From positions 107,348,778-107,412,777 of the forward strand of contig OY992536.1 of assembly GCA_963921195.1 (NCBI GenBank): 64,000 bases of DNA, in the 5' to 3' direction. This stretch comes from Pegoplata infirma (Eukaryota; Arthropoda; Insecta; Diptera; Anthomyiidae). Under the pieces are notes generated by a model. The model did no database searches and was not told where the DNA came from. It worked only from the letters and a program-made list of their open reading frames with translations. Shown here in pieces: positions 10,726 to 22,700 of this stretch (position 1 is the first letter of the stretch; every line of letters begins with the position of its first letter). A program made the position numbers and the translations under genes.

Positions 10726-11790
10726 CAACCTTGGCCCGCTTGTATTTTTCTGACTGGGTTATTATATTTTAATTAGCATTAATGTTTTCATTTATCTAAA
10801 AGGGAAGGTTTCTCTTGTGAAACACTTAGAATTTTATGAAATATAAAATAGTTCAGGAATAGGGACCAAAGGCGGACTCGTATTTTTTGGTTAGCAGCCA
10901 AAATTTTTTATAAAGGAAAATTTCTCACTATGGGTATTGATTAGCGTGTCCCGAAAATGAAAAATTTTAGGGCATACCCCTAGAATGATGCTTAGTAAAG
11001 AGCTGATAACGGGAAAAAATTAAAAAAATTTTGGAGGTCATCTTCAGGGCGCAACCAGCGATTAAAGTTTGCATCCGTAGTGCATTTGGTCAAAAAAAAA
11101 TAAGTTGGTGCCAAAAGTTTTGTTAGGTGTAGTACATTCTGGAAAAAAATATTTGTAAAGTTTTCATGGCGCAATTTTGGTGCAGCTAACGTTTTGAACA
11201 GGTGTAATTTATTATATATTTTTTTAAGTTTTTGTAAAAACCGGAGTTTGCAAGAGCTCTTTTAAGATTTTGTATAAAACTGAGTTTATGTTCAAGCCGT
11301 TGTATAAAAAACTGTTCTTTACAAAAACTTAAAAATATGTATATGTAATAAATTATTTCCAATACTTAAAAATCATGCTAATTTTTACTGAATATAAATT
11401 TGTTAATCATAAAATAAAATTTTTTTACCCTCTAAAGTGTAAATTTTTTCAATCCACCTTCTTTTGGCGGCGTGGATATACAAAAAATAATTTATGCTAT
11501 GATAAAATTGTATTACTTAAGTGCTATAATCTTAGAAAATTTTAATTTGTTAAGATTTGTTGCTAGAGGGAACGTTCCTCATAGAAGCTTGCATAGTAAA
11601 ATTTAACACGCCTGTTTGTAAGTTTTTAAAATTTGTCTAAGATTTCCAAAAAAAAAAAATTTCTGATTTTTATTTTCGATTTGTTCTTTATTCTTTTGAT
11701 CTCTTTTAAATTTTTCAGCATTTCTGAATTTGTGTAATTTTACATTTTTTTTTTGTTATTTTACTAATTTCCAAGATAATTTTACAAAAA
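10726..11790. other. Unassigned AT-rich sequence with one inverted repeat
   Basis: No gene is seen. Positions 11206-11238 and 11318-11354 are inverted repeats (AAGTTTTTGTAAA / TTTACAAAAACTT), perhaps a small fold-back remnant. Confidence 0.5.
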
Positions 11791-12906
11791 ACAAGTAAGA
11801 AAATTATAGTCGGTCAAGACCGACCATATAATACCCTACACCAGAGTTTCTCGGAAAATGGGTCCCAAGTTCAAACATTGACCGATTATCTTTATATTTT
11901 GTCAAATCTTTAATACGTGTAAAAAACAATTACAAATCAAATTTGAGTGAAATAGCTTTTTTTTTTGTTGACACTAAACCGCTTTAACTGACCCAATAAG
12001 CACATTTAAAATTCAAGTGCAAATCAAGTATAAATCAAGTGTAAATCAAGCCCTTATTTCCAGTCTATGCTTGATTTATACTTGAATTACACTTGAATTC
12101 AATAGCATTCTCCAGCAAAACGGATACTTGAATTCCAGTGTCCGTTTTGCTGGAGTATGCTATTGAATTCAAGTGTAATTCAAGTATAAATCAAGCAGGG
12201 GCTGAAATTTAGGGCTTGATTTACACTTGTTTTATACCTAATTTGCACTTGAATTTTAAAATTTCTTATTGGGGAATACCAGGCGAAATTTTTAAATGGG
12301 GCCTAAGTCCAAAAATGGTCCGATGATAATCAGATTTGATAAAGTTATTAAAGTACGCGTTTAACGTACACAAACAGAATTTTAATTAAATATTTTCTAT
12401 TTTCATGAAATTTGAGAGATTTATGCGAAAATCGGGAAGGTGGTTTGTATGAGGGCTACAAGAAGAACAGGTTCGATTTCTTTAAAATTCGGAATGGTGA
12501 TTTGTGAAGACAAAACATGATTACCTGCTAAATTTTGTTCCCTATTATAATACGGTTATGAGAGTCATTTGAGCCAAAACTAAAGAGGACCTTTGTATGG
12601 GGGCAAGATCTAAATATGCACCGATTTTTTTTCAATTTCAATAGGCTTTGCCCTTGATCCAAAAGAAGCTTAAGTTTCAAATTTCAAGTCAATTAATTAC
12701 ACAGGTTGACATGTATCGTGTTTACACCGTTAACATGGACAGACAGACGGACGAACAGACGGACGGACATTGCTAAATCGACTCAAAAATTGATTCTGAG
12801 TCGATCGGTATTCTTAAAAGTGGGTCTAGGACCAATATTTCGGGTAGTTACAAACATCAGCCAAACTCCTTATACCCTGTACCACAGTGTAGTGTAGGGT
12901 ATAAAA
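11791..12906 (+). repeat. Dipteran interspersed repeat, fuller copy
   Basis: It begins ACAAGTAAGAAAATTATAG, carries TCGGTCAAGACCGACCA (a short palindrome), continues past the fold-back at 11992-12273, includes GACAGACGGACGAACAGACG (12739-12758) and ends CACAGTGTAGTGTAGGGTAT. Repeats of this kind are abundant in fly intergenic DNA. The superfamily cannot be settled from sequence alone. Confidence 0.6.
11992..12273. mobile_element. Fold-back element, 282 bp, almost a perfect palindrome
   Basis: The ends are CCCAATAAG and CTTATTGGG. The arms run through AAATTCAAGTGCAAAT and TATACTTGAATTACACTTG to a centre near 12137, where TCCGTTTTGCTGGAGTATGC mirrors its complement. It sits inside the interspersed repeat at 11791-12906. 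GA occurs on both sides and may be a 2-bp target copy. Confidence 0.8.
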
Positions 12907-12909
12907 ATC

Positions 12910-13200
12910 TTGTAAATTCACTTGAATTCCTTGAAATTTTTCGCCAAACAAAACTGTAAATTTACAATTTTATTGGTAAAAATCTTAAAAAAATTACAAA
13001 ATTATTGGTAAAAAGCTTGTAAAATTATTAGGAATTCCCGTAAAATAGGAGTTAGCAAAAAATCTAGTAAAGTTACGAAACCTTCTTGTAAATTTTATCG
13101 TGTCAAAAAATTTGTAAATTTACAAAATTATTGGTAAAAACCTTGTAGAATTACAAAATTATAGGTAAAAATTTTGTAAAATTACAAGGAATTTTTGGCA
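12910..13200. repeat. GTAAATTTAC-type remnant
   Basis: TTTACAATTTTATTGGTAAA, TGTAAAATTACAAGG and similar words match the interior of the element at 48427-48972, and this is probably a truncated TA-flanked element. 13201-13732 has no recognisable feature. Confidence 0.5.
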
Positions 13201-13732
13201 AATAGCACAGGTTGACAAAATTTTAACTTTTTCAATTTGCCTGACATTTGACAACTGATTTATACGGATTTTAGTGTGCTGATTCCGAATCTGTTATCCA
13301 ATTTTTTCCATCAGCTCGCGTTCGCGAGCAATTCGCTGTTAAAGAGTCTAAAAAGCGCGTTTTTTACCAGTTTTGCTTGGCTATAATTTCCAAAAATAAT
13401 TTTACAGCCTCAGTTTTAAACAAGAACTTAACTATATTGGATGCCAGGATTCCAAAACTGGTATTAGCTTTTTTCTGTCAGCTTTAGTTTTCGAGTTATT
13501 AAAAATGGCATAATATTTAGACAAAATTGAAGAGGCCATAAATTTAAAAATGTTATTTTAGCGATATCTCAAAAACTAAATGTGACTCAACAAGAGTAAG
13601 AGCATTTTTGGAATCAGCATATGCAACATACCTAAAATCGTCATTCACTTTTTGGATGTAAGATTAGTGTTGGTAAATATAGACTTACAAACATGCCAAA
13701 AAATAGCCTATTTTCAAAGTATCCTAAGGCTA

Positions 13733-14623
13733 CACCAAAAAAAAACGTGGGTATTCAATACTTAAAATTTTACTAATGAACTAATTTTTTAGTCCAAAAT
13801 GATCTAGTGCAGGCGTTGGTAATCAATACTAAAATTTTTTACTAATATTATTCAAAACCAGTAAAAATGACTAATTTTAGTACTTTGAAGATACTAAAAA
13901 ACTACCGTACTACTGGTAACATAGAAAGGGACCAATTAATTGATTGTTTAATTACCATTTAATTGATGTCAATGGTAATGAAATTTTTTTCATTACCATT
14001 GGTTGTATCAATTGTACCAATTAAATTATTTATCAATTTAATTACTAATGAAAATTAAAAAAAAAATAATTACCATTGGTATGTCATCACTTAAAAAAAA
14101 TAATTACCATTAGTAAAAGTCGTCACAATATTATCAAAATCGTTAATATTTGGAAAAATCTGTTGTTTTTTGTTATATGGTGTTTTAGTTTATCACATTT
14201 TATAAACCAAACACACGTTGATTGCCTTTGTATAACACAATATTTGAAATTTTTATTTGCGTTTTGTTTTTTGTCTTTAACATTTTCATATTTTTTTTGT
14301 AAAAACATACTTTGATGTTTAAATTTTTAACTTTTCAAAAAAACAAAAATGTGCAAACCAATGGTTTTGAAACCAATTATAATTGGCGTTTTTCAACAAT
14401 TGGTGCATTTCATTACCATTAGTAATTATTTTTTCAATTAAAAAAATTTAATTACCATTAAATGGTAATGAAAATTTTTTCATTACCATTGATATCAACC
14501 AATGGTAATTAAATTTCAATGGTAATGAAAAATTCCCATCTATGACTGGTAATTAGTAACTTATTAGTAGATTTTGGTACCAAATTACTTACTAATATTT
14601 TTACTGCAGACTTATTTTGAGTG
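13733..14623. mobile_element. TA-flanked element carrying a nested hAT
   Basis: The ends CACCAAAAAAAAA and ATTTTGAGTG have TA on each side (13731-13732, 14624-14625). Interior words are of the TACTAATTTTTTAGT type. The hAT element 13920-14544 lies inside it. Confidence 0.65.
13920..14544. mobile_element. hAT-like element, 8-bp duplication ACTGGTAA
   Basis: Exact ACTGGTAA copies lie at 13912-13919 and 14545-14552. The ends are CATAGAAAGGGA and TCCCATCTATG. The interior is dominated by CAATGGTAATGAAA and its complement, dense near both ends. Open frames at 14076-14315 are low complexity, so it is non-autonomous. Confidence 0.85.
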
Positions 14624-14625
14624 TA

Positions 14626-15157
14626 TATCTCGAAAACGAGAGCTGACCCAGATTTGAAATCAGCGTACCCCTGTTACAAAAAATTAGCTATCAGAACCCG
14701 GGTAAAAAAAGTGTTGCCCTGTGTAGGTGGTAGCAAAAAGATTTATATTTTTTCTTTTAAGAAATAAAATTGTTTGAGCTCGAGGTCAAGTGTATGTAAA
14801 ATTCTTAATTGCTGATATTTCGCTACACTTCGTATTGAAAAAATTATGATTTTTTACTTTTGTCAGATCAACAAATTGTGTTTGTGTTTGTTGAATTTCT
14901 TTGTTGAAAACAAAAAACAAAATTTTTCAACAATCAAAATTTACAAACGTTTGTTGATATTACAAATTTCCGTTTAGGAGCACTTTCAGTGAAAAAATTA
15001 ATTGTATTCACAAATATGGGGGTCAATATAACAATTCGTTTTTTCTGTGTGTAAAAGAATCGGGACAGCCGCCGATCTTAACACTCTTACTTTTTTTTAT
15101 TTAATTAGTAGTTTATTAATTTTTTCTTCTAAAAATACATCTTTAACAATCATTAAA
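14626..15157. other. Unassigned spacer downstream of SVWC gene 2
   Basis: AT-rich, with TTTGTTGAAAAACAAA-type inverted words around 14870-14960. No gene or clear transposon boundary. Part of it will be the 3' UTR of the minus-strand gene that ends at 15158. Confidence 0.4.
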
Positions 15158-15763
15158 TTATTCAGGAATGAATTCTCTCTCACAACAATCTGGATATGGT
15201 CCTTTAGGATTAGTAAATGTTCCTAATTTATATCCTGGTGGCGGGGCTACAACGCCACAACTAAAATTAAAAAAAAAATAAATTAAATTACAATTAAAAA
15301 TTTTTAATTTTAAGTTTCTTTTAAACTTACTTATGAAATTCAGCTTTACTATTGTCCTGGCAAAAGATTCTTCCGCAGCCTTTTGGATTTTGTGCTTCCT
15401 CGCCGGCTGACATAATCAAACCATCAACGACACATTTTCCGGGATGTTCTTAAAGTAAAGTTAAATATATTTTGAGTAGGTTTATTCTAGATCGAGGTTA
15501 TTATTTCCTTTACTAATTAAAACTATTATATACTCATAGAATAATTTTCAAGTAAATTATTTTTCTGTTTTAAATTTATAAATTATAAACAAATAAATAA
15601 ATTTAAAACAGACAAGTAGTAAATTTAAACAGTTAGAAACTATGGGTTTGGCTTAAAATAATTATTGTTTATTACTTGGATCTTTAAAGACTCCAAGAGC
15701 GGTAGCGGCTAGAGTAGACGAAATTGCGACACAAATTATTAAAATCAATAGTAAAAATTTCAT
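15158..15763 (-). CDS. SVWC (Vago-like) secreted protein, complete three-exon gene
   Basis: Exons: 15763-15676 (88 nt), 15448-15331 (118 nt), 15260-15158 (103 nt); all introns are GT-AG, giving 309 nt and 102 residues. Residues 1-19 form a signal peptide (MKFLLLILIICVAIS...). The mature part reads GVFKDPKHPGKC..., KGCGRIFCQD, FHNCGVVAPPPGYK, PYPDCCEREFIPE, the order typical of single-domain von Willebrand type C proteins. Six cysteines are visible instead of the usual eight; the final one normally after the CC pair is replaced by FIPE and stop. Members are secreted and several are induced by infection or nutrition in insects (family knowledge). The precise function here is unknown. Intron 1 holds a dispersed repeat (15485-15576), and TA-element copy B begins 164 bp upstream. 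Confidence 0.85.
15485..15576 (+). repeat. Dispersed repeat in SVWC intron 1
   Basis: TTTACTAATTAAAA followed by ACTCATAGAATAATTTTCAA and AAATTATTTTTCTG recur at 63926-64000, and partially at 38835-38885. The family is unknown. Confidence 0.6.
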
Positions 15764-16592
15764 CTTGCTTCTTTGAGATATTAAACACAACTAAATTTAT
15801 TAATTTAACATGTTTTATTAGATTTGTTAACGAATTCCGTGTTTCAAGAGTTTAACAAATTTTGATTTACATACTTATGTTAAAATAACTTGTTTAAATT
15901 TAAATATTTTATTATTTCAACAACTACACTCAAAAAAAAAGTTTGTAAAATTACAAGTAAAAGGTCTTGTAGTTCTATTTTACTAATATTTTTGTCTTTT
16001 TACAAAAATTGTTGTATATTTAATAAAACGAAAACTACAGTTTGCTTTGTAATTTTACTATAATATGTTGGTAAATTTACTTTACAAATTTTTTAGGTAA
16101 ATTTACAAAAAAGCGAATTATTTTACAAATTAAAAAAATATTACAAGGTGTTTAGTTTTTTTACACAAGAAAACTGTAATTGTACAACAACATTTTATTA
16201 GATGTTATTTAATCTTTCGAAAAAAAAAATGTTTTGTTACAAACATTTTTGTTAAGATCGTTGACAAGGTTTCAGTTTAAAATGTATGTATTGAAAAGTA
16301 CAAAATTCCAATGTAATTTTACAAAAAAAAAAAAAATAATTATTCAACAATAGGACACGCAAAAATTTTCTAAGTTAGATTTTTTTTTTTTGCGTTTTGG
16401 AGTAAAAAATTTAGTTAAAAATAATTTCCGGACACAAACATTTTTCAACTAATTGTAAGCTTTAGCAAAAAAATTTAATTTCTACAACATTTTTTGGTAA
16501 TTTGCGTTAAGTAAAATACCACAATTTTTATGTGTTTCTACTATATAATTGTTCTTTTTTTTTTTTTTTTGTAATTTTACATATTTTTTTGG

Positions 16593-17900
16593 CCCGAGTA
16601 AAAATAAACATATATAACAATATATAACTTGATACAAACCTAACGAATCATATATGATCATATATTCACTGAGCTATTTTCTAAATTTTTTAAATGCAGT
16701 CATATGTAATTATATATAATTTAATCATGATTCGGATTAAAATGCGTACGGTTGATATAATTATATTTAATTATATGAGGGTCAATACAAAATTTGTTTT
16801 TCTGTATAATTTTATATAAAATTATATATTTCTCATTCTGTTCCATATATAACTATAAATGTTTCTAATTAACCAACAATTTTCTAAGTTTTTTAGGCAA
16901 AGTATAAAAAACTTTTTAAAATGTTCCTAAACATTTCCTTGTTAGGGTTATGTATATCACCTATCTGGTTCGAAGCGTACCCAAACATTTTTTTGTTTTA
17001 GAAAATTTATATGTTTGGTGCAAAGGTTCGAAAGAATTAATTCTTTAATTCAATTTTCTAATTCGAATTAAAAAAACAGAATTTGGCATTCCCTAAAATC
17101 ATTCAACTTTCAAAATCACAGAATTAATTCTTTCAAGAATTCATTCCTTAAGAATGATCATTCTTAAGGAATGAACTATTTTTTATCCAAATCAATCTAC
17201 TACAAAATGAATGGTGAAATTTTCTTATCATTCAATTTTAAACAGTGAAGCGCATCACACATACACACACATTTATGCTTGTGTGGGAAGCAGCAGACAA
17301 AACGTCGACAGAACAACAGCCAATCGTTTACACACGAAGATGCTTAAAATGCACACAAGCAACACATTTATGAAAATATAAAGGGAATGAAATAAAAAAA
17401 TCATCATTCAATTTGTAATAGATTTGAATGATGAACAATTTTGATCATTCAATTGAATGATTAGCTTGCAAGGAATTAATTCTCTTGGGAATTAATTCAA
17501 TTTGATTTAAGCTTTGAGAATTAAGCCTTTGAATTAATTCGTGTTGAATGCTAGTAAGGAATGATAATTCAAAACTTTTTAAAACAGAATTGAACTTTTT
17601 GGGAATTAATTCTCAATAGAATTAATTCGTTCGAAGCTCTGGTTTGGTGAATGTATCGTTGACCTGTGGTGTATCTCAACCCAAACCAAAAAACACCAGG
17701 ATTTTATATGTTTTTATGAAATTAGATCTAATTAGATCCACCAATATATGGCAATGTCTGGTCAAAACTCGGATGAAATCAAATCATATTTTATACAAGT
17801 TGATCTTTTTTAATGCAAAAACATCCACCATTTTTCGGATCAAATTGCGTATAATTATATATTGTATTACATATGCATCATATAAAAATTTTTACTCGGG
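16593..17900. mobile_element. CCCGAGT-ended element nested in copy B
   Basis: The inverted ends CCCGAGTAAAAAT / ATTTTTACTCGGG are flanked by GG on both sides, while the other complete copy has TA, so the duplication is 2 bp but not strictly TA. Without the hAT insert it is about 680 bp and matches 3721-4409 in opposite orientation. Confidence 0.8.
17021..17641. mobile_element. hAT-like element, 8-bp duplication GTTTGGTG
   Basis: Exact GTTTGGTG lies at 17013-17020 and 17642-17649; the uninterrupted site survives in the sister element at 3721-4409. The ends are CAAAGGTTCGAAAGAATT and AATTCGTTCGAAGCTCTG. The interior is rich in GAATTAATTC / ATTCATTC words. No transposase. Confidence 0.9.
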
Positions 17901-18975
17901 GGTATTTTTTTTTTTTAAATTTGACACCTAAAATGTCAATTAAAAGCTGCCAATTATGAAAAATTAAGTTTTTTTATTTTAACAGGTACTTAAACATCCA
18001 GTCTACAATATCCAAAAAAAGATTTTCCGATTTTTTAAAAATACTTGTGAAAATAATTAAAAATTAAAAAAAAAAATTGTTATTTTTTGACTAATTTTTC
18101 CTGAAAATATAATAAATTTCCTGTGTAGCCTCCTTCGCAATTCTCATTTGTTCTACTTAAGAAAAACCAAATGTCAAAAAAAAAAAAAATAAAGTTCAGT
18201 GTTATACATTAAAAAGATTGTTAAATGTGTTCAAGTGAAAAAAAATCATTTCAGGTTGTTGAAGTGCTACTCCAGCTGCCGAAGAAGGAAAAATAAGATG
18301 CACCAATGGAAAAAACCTTTAAATTTACAAAACAAATATGAAAATTTAAAAAACAAAATTGTATACTTACGAAAAAAGTTGTAATTTTACAAAAATGAAG
18401 TAGAAAATACAAAAACAATATTGAGAATTTACAAATTTTCTGGTTTAACTACTGTTTTTACATCAAAAAAATAAGAAAAAATGGTATATATACAATGTAA
18501 ATTGTAAATTTACCACTTTTTATTGTACTTAAATATACAAGTTTTTTCCATAAAGTTTACAATTTTTTTTGTAAATTTAATTTTTGTTTGCAAATTTACA
18601 ATTTTTATTGTAAATATACGTGTTTTTCAATACTTTTTCCGAAAAAACAGTAGTTACACCAAATGATTTGTTAATCTACAATTTATTTTTTTAATTTTAT
18701 ATTTTTTCTTTGTAAAATAACAACCTTTTTCTGTAAGTATACAATTTTGTTTTGTAAATTTACCAAATTTTTTGTAAATTTACAAAAAAAAATGTTCACT
18801 TCGAAGTTAACATTTTACAAAAAAAAAATGTAAATTTACATTTTATTTTGTTAAATCAATTTACAAATTATCCCCGTAACATTACGGGGATTCTTGCTAG
18901 TACATATTTTGCAAAACCTGCCCCGTAAAATCACGGGAATTTTATGTCATTTTACAAACTTTTTTTTTTTGAGTG

Positions 18976-19560
18976 TGTAAAAATTGAACATTTTGCATTT
19001 TCAATGGACTAGAAAATATAGAGCAGCCCCTCGCCCTAGGTGAAGACTTATATCAAAAGAAAGATTGAAGTCTCAGCTTTCATTTAAAGTAAAGGAACTA
19101 TAGCAAAAGTTTGCAAAAGTACTTTAAACATACAAAAAAATACAAAAAATATGCAACGCGCACATTCTGTCGCTATACGTATGTTAGCATGCAATAGCAT
19201 GTTATTTTTTTTTTAATTGTTTACACATATTCCCTTATTGTTTATTATTATTTTATTTACATTATTCATTTGATTGATAATTTTTTTGAAGGTCATTGAC
19301 TTTGGGTTAGATAGTTGCATAATTTTTAATTTAAATTGATAGAGCAAGCTGTTGTTCTTATCGAAGTTGTGTTATGATCACTTTCTAATGTGGTTAGTTT
19401 AATTGTTATATATTGAATTTAGATGTTGCATTATTTATTGGGTTAAGTAATAATGAGTGTTCTTGTAATGATCTCTTTTGATAAGAGATTAGCATTTCTC
19501 TAACATATTGAAAAAATTAGAACACCATGATGATATTAAAAAATTATTGATAGAGTGAAA
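18976..19560. other. Unassigned spacer
   Basis: AT-rich, with no gene, clear inverted repeat or duplication seen. Confidence 0.4.
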
Positions 19561-19734
19561 AAAAAAATTGTTCTTTTTTATTGCATTTCCGTGGGAGGTG
19601 GGCGTAATAGTGGGCGTGTTATTGTTGTTTTTGCATGAAACATTTGAAATGATATAAATTACAGTAATATCAAATTTGAAGGTTGTACCTAAAATATTTT
19701 AGAAAATATGGCACTGTTTATGTTGGGGTTGTAT

Positions 19735-22700
19735 GGGTGGTGGGTAGACCACCCAAATTTGCAAAAGTATATTTTTGTTCGCTCCACCGGCAGTTGCTGA
19801 TAGATTGGCCATAAAAAATAATATCTGTGTAAGAACTGGATCTCTCGGTTGCATACAGGCCAGTCGATTTGAACTTTTGACCCCAAAAGTGACCTAAAAA
19901 CACTACAAAGCTTTTAAGAGCCATAACTCTTAAAATATGCGTTTTTCCAAAAAATACTATGTATATAAGTTTTATTTTGCAGAATAAGAAAGCAAACATT
20001 TCCTTCATACAAATTTTTAGCCTAAGTCTAAGACATCGTGGTGTTTTTGGCGGTTAAAATAAATATTTATGTGAAGACTTCATTTACTTAAAACGACCCT
20101 CGTTAAAATTTGCACGGAGACTCAAATAGTCGGTCACCATTATTTTGTAGAATAAGATATGCAGTTTTCATAAACCAATTACATTTGGAATTTATATGGG
20201 TAATTTCATTACAGAAGAGCCCAAAGCTGACTTTGAAGTTTCGATTATCCAAATGCTGTATACAAATTTGTAAAATTACTTTATTTTAAACGATCCTCGC
20301 TAAAATTTTAATGGATTACAATCGGTTTCCATGATTTGGAAGAGTTAAAAATGCAGATTTCAAACAAGTGTTGAAAAGTACAGAAATTTTTAGCATTAAT
20401 TGAAAACATGTTAGCAAAATACTATATAAAAATACTTGGCATCTTATTACATTTGAACTTGAAGAATAAAAAAATGTTATTACAGTAGAAAATTTCAATG
20501 AATTTCATGATTCGGATTGTATTCAAGTGGTCTGCCACACGTTAGATGCCTGGGGAAGTTTTAATAACTTGGCAGATTTTCAACCGATTTTAGTTTTTAG
20601 TACCTTATTAGAGAGGCATTTTACTCCAAATCAAAATTCTTTAACCACCTGAATTCAAATTTAACTTAAAATACCAAAAAAATTAGAAACAGAAAAAAAT
20701 CATATTTTTCCTTGTAATCCGTTTTTAAATTTCAAGGCCGATGCGGGACGCCTTACCCATGTCCAATAAACCTAAATTTTTATGAGACATATTTTTACCA
20801 ATAAATGAATGTATCTACACTCAAAAAAAAAAGTTTGTAAATTTACAAGTAAAAGGTCTTGTAATTCTATTTTACTAATATTTTTGTCTTTTTACAAAAA
20901 TTATTGTATATTTAATAAAACGAAAACTACAGTTTGCTTTGTAATTTTACTATTATATGTTGGTAAATTTATTTTACAAATTTTTTAGGTAAATTTACAA
21001 AAAAGTGAATTATTTTACAAATTAAAAAAATATTACAAGATGTTTAGTTTTTTTACACAAGAAAACTGTAATTGTACAACATAATTTTACTTGATGTTAT
21101 TTAGTCTTTTTACCAAAAAAATGTTTTATTACAAACATTTTTTTTTTAAGATCGTTTACAAGGTTTTCAGTTTGAAATGTATGTATTGAAAAGTACAAAA
21201 TTCCAATATAATTTTACAAAACTTATTTTATTACTAGAATTAATGTTGTTTTACAAAAAAAAAATTAATTATTCAACAATAGGACACGCAAAAATTTTCT
21301 AAGTTCAGATTTTTTTTTGCGTTTTGGAGTAAAAAATTTAGTTAAAAATAATTTTTTATAAATAATTTTTATACCATTTTTTTTTGGTAATTTGCGTTAA
21401 GTAAAATACCACAATTTTTATGTGTTTCTACTATATAATTGTTCTAGTTTTTTTTTTTTTGTATTTTTACCTTTTTTTTGGTGATTTTACCATATTTTTT
21501 TGGTAATTTTTTTTTTAAATTTGGTACCTAAAATGTCAATAGAAAGCTGCCAATTATGAAAAATCAAATTTTTCTTATTTTAACTGGTACTTAAACATCC
21601 AATCTACAATATCCAAAATTTTTTTTCCGATTTTTTAAAAATACTTGTGAAAATAATTAAAAATTCAAAAAAAAAATTGTTATTTTTTGACTAATTTTTC
21701 CTGAAAATATAAGAAATTTCTTGTGTAGCCTCCTTCGCAATTCTCATATGTTCTACTTAAGAAAAACGAAATGTCGAAAAAAAATAAAAAAGTGCAGTGT
21801 TATACATTAAAAAGTTTGTTAAAAGTGCTCAAGTGAAAAAAAAAATCTTTTCAGGTTGTTGAAGTGCTACTCCAGCTGCCGAAGAAGGAAAAATAAGATG
21901 CACCAATGGAAAAAACCTTTAAATTTACAAAACCAATACGTAAATAAACCAATTTTTTTGTAAATTTACAAAACAAATATGAAAATTTAAAAAACAAAAT
22001 TGTATACTTACGAAAAAAATTGTAATTTTACAAAAATGAAATAGAAAATACAAAACAATATTGTAAATTTACAAATTTTATGGTTAAACTACTGTTTTTA
22101 CTATAAAAAAATAAGGAAAAATGGTACATATACAATAAAAATTATAAATTTACCACTTTTTATTGTAAATATACAAGTTTTTTGCATAAAAAACAGTAGT
22201 TTAACCAAATAATTTGTTAATCCACAATTTATTTTTTTCATTTTCTATTTTTCCTTGTAAAATAACAACCTTTTTCTGTAAGTTTACAATTTTGTTTTGT
22301 AAATTTACCAAATTTTTTGCAAATCTACAAAAAAAATGTTCACCTCGAAGATGATATTTTACAAAAAAAATTGTAAATTTACATTTTCTTTTGTTAAATC
22401 AATTTACAAATTATCCCCGTAACTTTACGGGGATTCTTGCTAGTACATATTTTACAAAACCTGCCCCGTAAAATCACGGGGATTTTATGTCATTTTACGA
22501 ACTTTTTTTTTGAGTGTAGGGTAAGTTATGGTTAATGTCTTCCAATTTAATTATTTTAGAACACCATATAAAATATACCAGAGTCTAAAAAACTGCAATT
22601 TTCAAAATTTAAAAATAAAATAGAACTAATTGTGCTCACATTTCGAATTATGGATTAAAAATTGTGTAATTTAGAGTAGAATTTTTAATTTTTAGACTTT

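Larger units (their letters stand above)
15927..18975 (+). mobile_element. TA-flanked GTAAATTTAC-rich element, copy B (two nested insertions)
   Basis: It starts CACTCAAAAAAAAAG after TA and ends TTTTGAGTG. Left 15927-16592 and right 17901-18975 are collinear with copies A, C and D, including the CCCCGTAACATTACGGGG hairpin near 18873. The middle is displaced by the CCCGAGT element 16593-17900, which itself holds a hAT. Confidence 0.85.

Noticed and set aside
19689..20008. Frames of 65-96 residues repeated at 23413-23804
   Set aside because: They are mirror images produced by the large inverted repeat and carry stops in alternative copies.
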